Shown: positions 51,971 through 64,000 of the stretch, piece after piece
Numbering within the stretch: position 1 is the first letter of the stretch
Layout of the letters: every line of letters begins with the position of its first letter
From: Chondrilla cf. caribensis
Lineage: Eukaryota > Porifera > Demospongiae > Chondrillida > Chondrillidae
Length of the DNA stretch: 64,000 nucleotides
Assembly (NCBI GenBank): GCA_964020155.1
Contig: OZ026553.1
Location: 3,116,979-3,180,978 of the forward strand
Direction of reading: 5' to 3'
Made by a program: the position numbers and the translations under genes
The notes under the pieces: model-generated
The model's input: only the letters and a program-made list of their open reading frames with translations
The model's database searches: none
What the model was told of the DNA's origin: nothing

Positions 51971-54900
51971 ATGGAGCTTAATGTATTTATAATGTCTTTC
52001 GTTCGCAGAGTAAACTCCCACTCTGTGAGATTGTTTTTTTTCCTTGGTTTCCTATTTTCATTTGTCTTTTGTCGCAACATTCTCCCCGAAGAGCGGGAAA
52101 TAATTGTCAAGGAGGTTAACAGGATTCGCCGAGAAACACAAGCACCCGACATGATGGAGGTGGTCTGGAATGAAGAACTGGCTACAATAGCGAGTGGTTA
52201 TGCTTCGCAGTGCAAGGAATTCTTAAACCCTACTCGAAGTAACCAGTCTACCGAATTTGACACTGTGGGAGAGGTTCACTATATTGGTAGGCTGAAGGAC
52301 GCGAATTTGTCTTTTTCCTCTTTGATGGTGAATGCAGCTATTCAGTGGAATAATTTGGAGAATCGCACCAAAATTTTTCATGGAAATTCAAGTCATTCCA
52401 AACGGATATGTCAAAATGATATATATGCTCAGGTATTGTTACTCAACGTAAAACAGGTTATTTTATTAAATACCTTCCAATTATTTTTTAACAGTATAGA
52501 ATTTTGTGTGTTTTGTTATGCATTTCTATCAGCTGCTTCACACATTTACAGTAAACAAGCACAAATCCAGGTAGGGTTACCAAATTAGTTGACCCTACCC
52601 AGGTAGAGTCAACTAATTAGTGACCCTCACATACCCATAAGACAAACAATTGAGCTTGATTGGTAACATCTCAGGACATTGTGCAGACGTGAGTCTGAGT
52701 TGACAATTAAGTGGTCAATTGTTGACATGTCCATAATTAGATATCAGCCGGAATGAAGCCAAATTATAGGTCAACATATTATTGGCTTCCTCATTTTGAG
52801 CCAGTTTAAGCCAGTAATGAAATTCATCACTCAAGAATTGACAAAAACGAACAATGTTTACTGTTTCTATCACATAATATTATGATAAAGCAGCTGCAAA
52901 TCTGGATAATAGTTAAATAATAATTGGACAGTATATAAAATAACCTGTTGCACTGCCACTGTATAGGCTAGTTTATAAGACAGTCTGGAGTAATATGATG
53001 ATTTTATATGCAGAAATAAATTGATAACAATCGGCTAATGGGCCAAAATCTCTGATAATATAGTATAATTAAGCGCAATCAGTTATCTTATTTTTTTCAT
53101 TTTTATCTTAGATAAAGTAAAATATAGGACAACCTTAATTTTATTTAATTTTCCTGATATTTTGTGTTTATTAGATAACGTTTCCCTCTGCAAGCAACAT
53201 TGGATGTGGAATTTCTCGTTGCACAACGTTAAAAATTGAACCACATCCATTAGCTAATGTTGTTGATCATTACTATCCAGATTCCTATCTGATTGTGTGT
53301 AACTTTGGCCCAGAGCAAAGGTGAGTGCAATTACAATTGTGTTAAAATAATTATTAAAGTGAAGGAGTTCTAATAGTTACTGTACGTATTCACAACTGAT
53401 TTCAATTTTAAAATTACTAACACATCTATCAGATTACTATAGTAGCCTACAGAGTTGAAATAACGTACAGTAAAACCTGTATATAAAGACCCCCCAAGGG
53501 ACCTGAAGTAGGTGGCCACTATAGACAAGTGGTCTCTGTATGGAGGTCCTGTACTATAGTAGAGTTGACATTGTGGATAGTTCAATAGTGGTCACTTAGG
53601 ACAGGTGGTCTTTGTGTAGAGGTGGTCTTTATTACAGGTTTTACTGTATAACATAACAATAATAATAATAATGTTATTATGTAGGATGACATAAAGTAAT
53701 TATGTAGTTACGTAGAAATAGTGGTCCAGGAACACCAGTTCAAAACTCATTACTTCATAGAAATTACCAATGTTTGTGTATCATCTATTATCTGTGTGTG
53801 ATTTATAAAAATAAACATACTGCCATGCTAATAAATTGACAGGATGTTAATATTCTTGTCTTTATTTAGTGACAAGTGTGTACCAGTAGGTTTTATGCGG
53901 TCTCCTTGTTCAGGTTGTCCAACTGGAACCTTCTGTAATGATGGATTGTGTCGTAAGTTGTATATTTATTGAATGTAATAACAATATTATTGGTCTGGAG
54001 AATTATTTTTGCTCAGATTTAGGCTATTATGCTATGTATCTTACATACTTGCCTAATCTTCAATTATGCATACAATATTTTTCCATATGGCTGCTTCTGC
54101 CTGGAGTACTAATGTTTCCAAGAAATTCACAAAACTTCTGAGTGTGATGTGTCCTTCTGGTATTGCCATTGTTTAGCTGGTACAGAAACAATTTTAGATT
54201 ATTATTATTATTTTACACTCTTTGTACAAGCTGATATACCTCATACTCAGGTGAATTTAACTACAACATTGATCGTTCTTTGGAGCTTTGTGAAATGGCA
54301 CAAGCACCTATTACATCTTGTAAGTGTTGGTCATATGTTTGATTTGCATACTATTTAAGAAATGTACACAAATGTATGTACATTTGATTCAATTGTATGA
54401 CGAGAAAGACAATTACATCCATATATAATATACCATATTGATAATTTACATCAGATTCATTATAATACTCCTATGATCACAGGCAGTGACATATATTATG
54501 TATGTTTAAAATTCAAGCCAAGCAATATTACATGATAATATGAGTTTTGAATTCACACTATAATTGTAGTAATCAATATGAGCCTCTGTCATGTCACATT
54601 TATCGTTTACATTGTAGCTGAAACCAGAGGCACTGAATTCTATCTTACGAACTGGTCCTTTCACCATGATCTTGTTGTGTATGTGACCACAAGTGAAAAG
54701 AATTACATTACATTCACCATATCAGATCCTTCAACCAGCAGCTTAACAGTTGGTCATGTGAAAGCAGGAGAGATTGTTGAACACTCCTTCATCAGGCCTG
54801 GAATAAATTATCCAACAGGTTTATATCAATCAAAAAGTATTACTATCAAGTCACCCAGCAAGGGACTAGTTGTGTTTGGAGAGTTCATACTCGCAGGAGA

Positions 54901-57020
54901 AGTAACAGATGAAGGCTTCCTTGCACTACCAAAGAAGACAGCACCACCTGGCCATATAAGCAATAATTACACCTACATAGTGGTATTGGACTCCGTTATT
55001 CCTGCTGTGGCCATAGCTGCTACCACAGAGTGCACTGGCGTTACCATAGTGACATCCAAGGGAGTAACTTTCTTTAATTCTTTTCATCCTCACAATTTTT
55101 CTCTGCCGAGTGTTGATTTTATCCTCCAAGCAGGAGAAGTACTTGTATCGAAGGGTATATCTGGTCGTCCTATATTAAACGGGACACTTATCATCACATC
55201 CAACAAGCCCCTTTCTGTTATATCAGGTTCTGACTGTGATAGATTGGGTATTAGAGGCCCACCAATTCAGTGGATGTGTTCTGTTGATTTTTATTTGGAA
55301 CAAATGCCTTCAATTCATGAATGGGGTACAAGGTTTGCTGTCAGTCCTGTGAATTTGAGTCATTCTCAAGGACACATTCGTGTGATTTCATCTGAAGATG
55401 ATGTGACTATCTCATGCAATTGTTCCTCACAATTAGCAATTGGCAATATATTACAAAAGGGTGATTGGTTTGACATTCATCAGAATGTTAATGATTATTG
55501 CTGGATAGAAGGAAACAAAGGTATAATGGTCATCCAATATGTAAGGTCTTCTGATTTCATGATGATTGTACCACCCACTCAGCAGTATAGCAACCATTAC
55601 TTCCTACCAGCAATACAGTCTAGGTTGCCTTGGGGTACTGACTATGTGAACATATTGATTCCAAAGGAGTACTTTCAACCACACCAAATCTTCCTAGATG
55701 GAACATCCTTAGAGGATCACGGTCTACAGTTTGTACCCATTCGAGATAACACTGGTGATATTGCAGTCTATATGACTGTGGCCAATTTTACGGACTCTTC
55801 TACTCCAGTACATAACTTGACCCATTCCAATGATTTTGCACGATTTGGAGTTGTCATGTATGGATTGGGTTATGGTCATCCAGGTGGTCTGTACAGTTAC
55901 AGTACAATATCTGAAGGTGAGTACAAATTAAAATACAGCAATACAGTAACTAACACTGTAATGTAATGCACAAAAAAGGTAATATAATATTACAGTCAAA
56001 TATGCTATGGAGATTAATGACGAGTATAATCATTCTGAACATGTTTCATAATTGAATCACATCTACAGACTACTTTTAAATTTGTTACCGTTTCTGTTGT
56101 AATATGAATGTACCTTCTCTATACATTCCAAGATGGAAGGCCTGCAGCTGAGAAAATGCACCCATTGAATACTGGACTGTTTGGTTCAATTATTGTACCT
56201 ATTATGCTCCTGGTAATTGTTGGAGTGCTGATGATAGTTCTCATAATGGTTCATCGGAGGAAGAAGTTCCTACAACGCAGTCGTATTACAATGTAAGTTT
56301 CTCTTAATAATTGCATTCTTGGGCTAGTTCTTATAATAGATATGGTGAGTAAATTGCATGATTTCACATTTTGTTAATATTGTATAATGCAGGATGCTAC
56401 CTGGGAGGTTTGACAAAGGGTCTTCTGTAACCACAGGGGTATGTTAACTGAGTATATAGTTTTTATGATAATACAATAATAATATGATTCATTTCAACCT
56501 TATTAAGTTACAAGATTACTCCTTGTTGATTTAATGGTACAGATTGCAATTGCTGATAGTTGGGAAATGCCAGAAGGTAGCTATCACTTGGAAGAAGAAA
56601 TTGGAAATGGAAACTATGCATCTGTCCACAGAGGAATCCTTCAACTATCGGCAGTATCTTCAACAGTCAAGAAATATCAACAGTACATGATGTCCGAAGG
56701 AAAATCAACAGTTAATGTGGCTGTGAAGAGAATCAAAGGTGCCATTCAACATATTATGTATTATTATCACAGTACAATATTATTATCAATGTTTTCTACA
56801 GGACACACATCAGATGATATTAAATCTTTTCTTTCCGAAATGGAAATGATGAAGAAAGTATCTGAAGGTTGCAACCCTCATGTTGTGAAGATGGTTGGTT
56901 GTGTTACCTTATCATCTCCTGCATCTCTACTGTTGGAGTATGTACCTCATGGTAATCTACGAGACTACCTGCGGAAGTACAGGACTAGTGTGAGTTGAAC
57001 TATTGTGTGTGTGAGCATGT

Positions 57021-57100
<80 letters not shown>

Positions 57101-58921
57101 GGACTGTCCACTGGCACTACATGCCCCCTTCCACCTATATAGTGAAACAGTGAAAATCCTATACAAAATCCAGATGTAGATTAACATGATGTATGTGAGT
57201 ACCAACTGAATGATACTTTTCCTGTCAGTTGGAAGTGAATCAATTGCCAGTGTCACTAGAGTGTCGCTAGTGTGTGTTTATAATATTATATAATATATAG
57301 ATTGTAACTTTTGTTGTATGGTCATACGCATGCCTTGCATGACATAATAATGAAATATAGCTATCTCTCAATGCAATGTGATCAAGGCTCTGACTATCCT
57401 TAACTCTGAGAATGATGTCTCTGAGGATGAATGCTGTTACAACAAAGTTGCAAAACAGGCTGCTATGAGTGAAACAGTATCCCCATTTAGTGATGCAGAT
57501 ATGGTCTCTTTCTGCTACCAGATAGCTAATGGAATGGTGAGTGTTTTGTAGTGACTGGACTCTAGGAGCATAATATTGTTGATTCATGATAAAAATTGAC
57601 ATAATTGTTCAAATATTTCTGTCATTGCTCACTCAAAGTACATTCCCTTTATAGTAAATATTCACTATACCACAGTAATATAGCCACAGAGTAAAAGTAA
57701 TAAGGTAAGACCATAGCAGACATTTCCTATTATTTAGATAAAAATATTTTGGGGCAATAATAGTCATGGTAATGGGCTTATACAACATGGAACAAAACTC
57801 ATAATAATTATAATAAATTTACAGAAACTCTTTACTGATTCAAAGTTGGTATGTGAGATTATAATTACCCACTGACATGCAAGTATACGTACCTCAAAGT
57901 CCATAATTATATTATGATCCCATATGTCCCATGCATTTCCTCAGGAATACTTGTCCTCCCTCAACATCATCCACAGAGACTTGGCTTGTAGGAACGTACT
58001 AGTTGATGACAACAATGTACTGAAGATATCAGACTTTGGACTTGCTAGGAAGTCAGAGGCCTATGTGTCGGGGATGAAGGACAAGCTTCCTTTACGATGG
58101 ATGGCTCCAGAGACTTGTAGTCAAGCTCTTTTCACAGAACAATCAGATGTGTACGTTAACTCAGTACAATCTCAAAAGCAGTGCTTGCAAGTATACATGT
58201 CACACCTCCAACTGTAAACCCCATATGCTCTGGCACATTATAGTAACCAAATTGTGTAATGTGTAAATAAGTGGACATTGGTAGAGTGGCATCCTCTGCA
58301 AATACTAATTAAACTACGTGAACACTGAGTCAGATATTATTTGAAAAATCTTGTATTATATTTATTTGTAGATGGGCCTATGGAGTATCACTATGGGAGA
58401 TATACACTTACGGTCAGTCAATATTAATAATAATACATTTGAGTCAACATCACAAAAATAGTGCATAATATATTAATTTAATGTTTGAAATTCCAATTGG
58501 CTAGGCGATATCCCATACTCCAACCTACCAAATACAGTGATTCTATCACGAATTCTGTCAGGATACAGACTGGGTAGACCAGAGATGTGTCCAGAGGAAA
58601 TGTGAGCTATGTCTGTTTTCAATGCTTTAATTTCATTGTAATGGAATGTCATACACAACCACATATACAAGTCTGCTGTACCTATTTCAACTAAGATATC
58701 TACTCAATTGAGTAGTGGTATATAATTGGAAACACTTGATGCAAGTTGGTTAATGCTTTTAATTTACAAATTCTCTCAGCTATTCCATCATGGAAACCTG
58801 TTGGAATGAAGAATCTGACCTTCGACCCCACTTCAGAGAATTAAGGGTAAAGTTTGAGGACATCATATCTCAAAGAGTGGGAGATGATTACACTGCTATC
58901 ATAATGACTGCTGTGGATTAA
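51971..58921 (+). CDS. Receptor tyrosine kinase C: CAP + IgGFc-binding-like ectodomain
   Basis: Third complete paralogue. Exons: 51971-52432, 53175-53320, 53870-53952, 54251-54319, 54618-55916, 56133-56292, 56393-56438, 56543-56989, 57387-57536, 57945-58150, 58372-58412, 58505-58601, 58780-58921, in phase to 1115 codons. Signal peptide [17 protein letters not shown] pieces [18 protein letters not shown] and [11 protein letters not shown]; Cys motif [15 protein letters not shown]; IgGFc-binding-like domain with [18 protein letters not shown] and [11 protein letters not shown]; membrane helix; kinase with GNGNYA (third Gly of the loop is Ala, where A and B have Gly), [15 protein letters not shown] and WMAPE. 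The kinase insert is seven codons longer. Introns are clearly diverged from A and B, while the IgGFc exon is strongly conserved. Confidence 0.9.
52581..52620. repeat. Hairpin in RTK-C intron 1
   Basis: Arms ttagttgaccctacc and ggtagagtcaactaa (one mismatch) around a 2-nt loop. Confidence 0.6.
53468..53646. mobile_element. pogo-like MITE in RTK-C intron 2
   Basis: 179-bp element with TIR cagtaaaacctgtatataaa or its near-match at the far end, flanked by TA (53466-53467, 53647-53648). Absent from A and B. Confidence 0.82.
57004..57097. repeat. (GT)n microsatellite after RTK-C exon 8
   Basis: GT array starting about 14 nt inside intron 8. Confidence 0.92.
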
Positions 58922-59760
58922 CAACTTGTTGTTATTCACTTTTGGTTCACATCATAATACAATAGTCTATAGATTCTGAAATAACTCAACACATTATGCT
59001 ATGCGTTCTATTCATATATTTCATCATATATTATATCACTTTTGGTTCACATCATAACATAACGGTCTTATAGAAATAACTCAAAATAATGTTTAGCCTA
59101 TGCGTTCTATTCATATATTGATTTGCCATTATATAAGCTCAAATATTTGCTGATATTTTTGTAACACTCCTGTCTGACCAGATTTTCCTTCCAAGTTAGT
59201 AATTCCTCATTATTCTTTTTGTAAGATTCTAATAAATTTATTCTAGCCACATGCGTTTGTGGTATTACACAATACTACTTTAATATTATTATGGTATTAA
59301 TCAAATGTTTGCGTGTGTGTGTGTGTTTGTATGTGTGTCTGATACGGAGTATGCATAATTGTATGTGTGTTGTGGATCCTTGTGTTTACGTGTGCATTAA
59401 TTTTGTTCGAGTTTATTGTATTAGTGCAAGTATTGATGGTCACATATTGGACTTGAAAAGGATTACTACTATAATAATTATGTCCTTTCCTTACATTTCA
59501 TCCTTTTCAATATGTCAACAATGACTTCACTATTTGTATATTTATAATCCAATGACATATATTATCTCCGCAAAAGACTGCATGGGAATAACAATTGGAC
59601 TATGGCTAGGATACAAGTGTGTGTGTTTGTGTTGTGTGTGCATAGTATGTGCAACGATGTGCGAATTATATGTGCATACATGAACATGTGTTTGTGCACG
59701 TGAGTGTGCGCTTGTGTGTATGTGCACATGCATGCATGTATGTGTGTAGGTATGCATGTG
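58922..59760. other. RTK-C 3' flank
   Basis: Resembles the 3' flanks of A and B (ttgttgttattcactttt, later a GT/atgtgca-rich tract), with a local duplication of the ttattcacttttggttcacatc segment near 58930 and 59035. No gene. Confidence 0.6.
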
Positions 59761-59761
59761 T

Positions 59762-61365
59762 GGCCCTATTGTTGGAGTATGTATCTCATGGTAATCTATG
59801 AGACAACCTGAAAAATTGAAAAATAAAGTGTAAAATGTGGGTTTACTGTAAGTGTGACTGAGAGGGAGTGTCTACTGGCACATTCATCTCATGTTTCATT
59901 TTATAAGAATTGTACCCCATCTAAAGTTAATTGTTCAATTTATTTAGATTGATGACCTAATACTTTTTCATGTCTGTGTTAATGTGAAAATTTAAATATT
60001 AAGTATCTTTTGTGAGTGTAACTAGACTATACCTCCATTAATTACCTCGTAGTCTAGTAAACCTGACCAATCCTTACATGACATAATTTGATTTAAGGTG
60101 CCAATTTGTAAACGTTTGACAATGATGGATCCGAAGATGAGTAGCTATTATACCAAAATTGCTACACAAACTGCTTTAAGTGGAGCAGCACTTCCATTCA
60201 GTGATGTAGATATGGTCTCTTTATGCTACCAGATGGCTTGTGGAATGGTGAGGAGTGGTGTGCTGGAGGTAATATTATTTAATTCGATAACAGTGTCTGT
60301 TATTTCTTAGAATTTTAAGAAATTCTTCCAATCAGACCAATGTAGCATAATTTCATACTTTAACTGATTATTGAACATAAGTCAATGTGTAAGTTAGAGA
60401 GATTAACTTTTTAAAATACCCATTACACCTCAAATCTCTACACAGTCTATTATGACATTACCATACCCATTTCCTCAGGAATACTTGTCCTCCCTCAACA
60501 TCATCCACAGAGACCTTGTAGGAACGTACTTTGACTACATGCAGTCCTGTTATTGCACAATACGGTTTATATTATATGTTTATATGAATTTTTATGAGTA
60601 CTATCCTCCAGCAATTCTTACATCACTCACCAAATTCATCAATACCTGTTATAAGATAGGTGCATGTATGCATGCATGGTTTGTGACATAGTGTATGAAT
60701 CGATAAACTATGTGTACGTGTATGTGCATATTTTTAGTGTTTTTTACCAAATATCATTGACCATCAAGGGTTACATATCTCATAATCAGAGTTATAATGA
60801 TCATAGTAAATATGCATATATATCATATTGATGGAATAGTATTACTATTTGAGTCACATTAGCTCATTATTGTGACATATGACTAAAGGAGTGGTAGTAC
60901 TAGGGCTGGGGTACTAGTGTGTGCATGGGTGATTGGGTGTATGTGTGTTTGCCTAACATTGTCTCTTATATAGCATGTATTATTGGAGAAGGTCGTTGGG
61001 AACAAAGTAGGATAGATATGATAATGTAGAAACGCTGTGCTCGCACGTTTTAGGGTATTTGAATCAAAGGCTATTTGTTTGTGACGTCAATAAGCCATGC
61101 TTCTTTCAATGCTAATTGCTGAAGATACTTAAAGTTATATTATTTGTAATTTTCAATTTAATTTTTTATGAAAAAATAAATGCACTATTCATTATTGTGA
61201 ATGTAATTTCTATAGATGGTCCTATGGAGTCTATAAAAGATGTACATTTACATTCAGTGAATATCTACACATAATATTCATGCATTTGATCTGCAGATGT
61301 TACATTGTTTCTATTATGTGTAGGTGCCTTTTAACAACTTAGCAAATACAGTACGTCATGATAAA
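59762..61365 (+). pseudogene. Wrecked fourth RTK copy (D)
   Basis: Pieces in order: the end of exon 8 (LLLEYVSHGNL then stop) at 59765-59812; exon 9 still open at 60098-60247 (ends DMVSLCYQMACGM); the start of exon 10 at 60480-60520 ([13 protein letters not shown], then a 4-bp deletion and loss of the DFG half); degenerate exon 11 at about 61216-61256; and exon 12 at about 61325-61360. DNA after the exon 10 break resembles the gene's own 3' flank (ctacatgcagtc), suggesting internal deletion. No ectodomain. Confidence 0.85.
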
Positions 61366-63040
61366 CACCGAGTAGATCAGCTGTGTGGAGCTTTAATGAA
61401 CCGTGGGTGTCTGTGTCAGTGTGTATTTGTCTTGTGTGTGTGTCCGTGCGTGTGTCCGTGCGTGTGTGTGTGGTGTGTGTGTGTGTGTGTGTGTGCGTGT
61501 GTGTGTGGGTGTATATATGCATCTATTCTATAATGTTTATATGATATGCATGTATGTGTCATGTAGTAATGTGTATGTGTGATTGTGAATATATACAAGT
61601 GTGTGCACATGTACAGTGTAATACATTGTATTGATTATAATGTGTATTATTATTATAATACAACACAATTATTGCGAGCTGAGAGTCTTCCATTACATAA
61701 ATAATAACAATAATAATAACATGTGGCTGTGGGAGAGTCTCAAAAGTGGTCACCATGGTGCCGGGGGTAGGCCACACCTGGGTACAATGACCCAAACAAC
61801 CTCTTTTCATGCTCTTATAGAAGAGTGGAGGTCCTATGAAAAAGATAAATAAAATCTGCACTGACCTGCCAGCAGAGGCTTTCAGGCTGAGATCACAATG
61901 GTGTGGTAACACCTATATGTGCCTGCTCAGTAGGACTCGGCGTCAGTCACATGACACGAAACTATATGTAGGGATTACTTCCATTGGAGAGCATTCGTTA
62001 CTTGATAATTACGTAGCAACAAGAGGCAGCCCAGTTACAAGTGACACCATTAACTATGGTCAACCTGTGGTTAACTTGCATGCTAGCTTGTTCTTTCAGG
62101 ACCTCAGTCAGCTGCTTGTATATATAGCCATCATGACTAGGCATGTACTATGCAGACATGGTTACATTTACACAATTTCATCTCATCTTTCGTGCACAAC
62201 AATGTGACAACAAATGAGGATTTTGTAAAATTACGTACATACACCAAACAAATCCTCTTACCATGCAGTAACACTACAAGTGTTCATGTAAGAGGGATAG
62301 AGATTCTTCCATTCAACTTCCCGCCTACAGTATACCTAGAAAATGTACATAGACACTCTGAAACAAAGAAGTTACACAACAATAATTTCACTCTACTATA
62401 AGTTGTAAAGTTTGCCCTTGCCACTTGAATACTGCTGTTGTCTTGGCTTGAAAGCTAAGGATTGTGAAGCAGTGAACTGTGTACGTATTCACATGTATAT
62501 CTATTACTGTTTGCGGCCAAGGTCAAAATGTGCTAAAATTTAAGGCCTGCGTTGTGTGTGTACACACTCAAGCAGAAACACAGACCAAATGTTGTTCTTT
62601 TGGTCGACATTGACAGTGTGTACTTCACACTCTGTGTACTGTACATTATAATTTCACACTTAATGATCTTACAATGACCGAACTTTGAATTTGGGCTTCA
62701 AAAGGATTGAATTTTGATAGTAGTACTTAATAGGAAATCTATTACACATACTTGTCGTGATTTGACTTTGGTCAGCTTGTGCTGTACACAAATCTACTAT
62801 TCATGGATGATTCCTAAATATAACACGGCAATATGTTTTCTGCATGTAATAATATGGCTTGCTGGATGGTTTCAACTTTCCTTTAAGTATAATGAAGTAA
62901 AGAATCAATTTCAGACATAATTGGATACCTCAACAACTTGTGGCTGGTACATATAACTATAATATACATTCAATAAAATTTGTATTTCAAACTTTCTATT
63001 TGCAAACAATGTTAATTAAGAATAATTCTAATTATAATGT
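61366..63040. other. Spacer without recognised gene
   Basis: Begins with a GT/CGTGTGTCC tract (61410-61512). Between 61640 and 63040 both strands have only short frames (the longest, about 120 codons, at 61836-62207) without any family signature or clear splice partners. An exon of an unknown gene cannot be excluded around 62150-62401. Confidence 0.4.
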
Positions 63041-63042
63041 GA

Positions 63043-63043
<1 letters not shown>

Positions 63044-63098
<55 letters not shown>
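63044..63098. repeat. (GT)n microsatellite
   Basis: Pure GT array. Confidence 0.95.
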
Positions 63099-63100
<2 letters not shown>

Positions 63101-63259
63101 GTGAGTACTTATGAGTCCTGTGATAAGATACACATAGATGGTATGCTATTTTGTGTTCACGCTGATATTATAATAATTATAATATATAATACAAAGTCAC
63201 ACCTTATTATCTTCCTGTGTGTACATATGTGTGTGTGCGCTACATGTGTGAGTGTATGT

Positions 63260-63790
<531 letters not shown>

Positions 63791-64000
63791 CATGTGTCTT
63801 TGTGATACACATAACTAACATGTTGATTTCATGGTTAATTCGACATTGTGTATGTAGGTACACTTCCACATGTCTCGGTGATGAACAAATCAATTACTAG
63901 CTGCATGTCAAGTACATAACAATGACCTCAGAATGTTTAAGTTCAAAGCTATGATATTACTGAACTTTACTTGTAGCCGTCTGGACTGGTTTGATACATG

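Noticed and set aside
62150..62401. 83-codon frame ending KKLHNNNFTLL
   Set aside because: No family signature, no clear splice sites and no homologous copy in the window.

Overview
The window is animal nuclear DNA. Its genes are split by short GT-AG introns, the spacers are AT-rich, and it is full of (GT)n/(CA)n arrays and small inverted-repeat transposons. Recognisable genes are an ARL1-type small GTPase, the DNA polymerase delta catalytic subunit, a rhodopsin-like 7TM receptor and a tandem family of receptor tyrosine kinases (RTKs). Compact housekeeping genes beside a lineage-specific RTK cluster suggest an early-branching metazoan, most likely a demosponge. That placement is inference, since no species marker is present.

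Layout. About 0.17-2.35 kb: 3' part of ARL1 (+). 2.54-15.94 kb: POLD1 (+), complete, 19 exons that splice in frame to 1113 codons, with several MITEs in its introns. 16.69-17.65 kb: single-exon GPCR (+). 17.9-18.96 kb: decayed mobile DNA (LTR-element gag on +, Crypton/DUF3504-like recombinase on -). 19.32-48.85 kb: two head-to-tail copies of a ~15-kb unit (A 19324-34325, B 34328-48852). Each has repeat-rich DNA with a non-LTR retrotransposon fragment (-), then one 13-exon RTK gene (+). 48.85-51.97 kb: spacer with a kinase-exon relic and a foldback element. 51.97-58.92 kb: third complete RTK (C). 59.76-61.37 kb: wrecked RTK copy (D). 61.4-64 kb: no recognised gene, ending in a higher-order GT array.

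The most interesting content is the RTK family. All three intact genes splice in frame to about 1095-1115 residues. The order is signal peptide, CAP/SCP (CRISP-like) domain, short Cys motif, IgGFc-binding-protein-like (FCGBP N-terminal) domain, one membrane helix and a tyrosine kinase with all catalytic motifs. I know of no described receptor with a CAP plus IgGFc-binding ectodomain on a tyrosine kinase. The genes look like a family of surface receptors, perhaps for recognition, that is multiplying and recombining. Units A and B are almost identical around the kinase but differ more around the ectodomain, where B resembles C. Each RTK gene is preceded by a repeat that carries a fragment of the neighbouring POLD1 gene (exon 18 with its splice donor), which ties the array's history to this locus.
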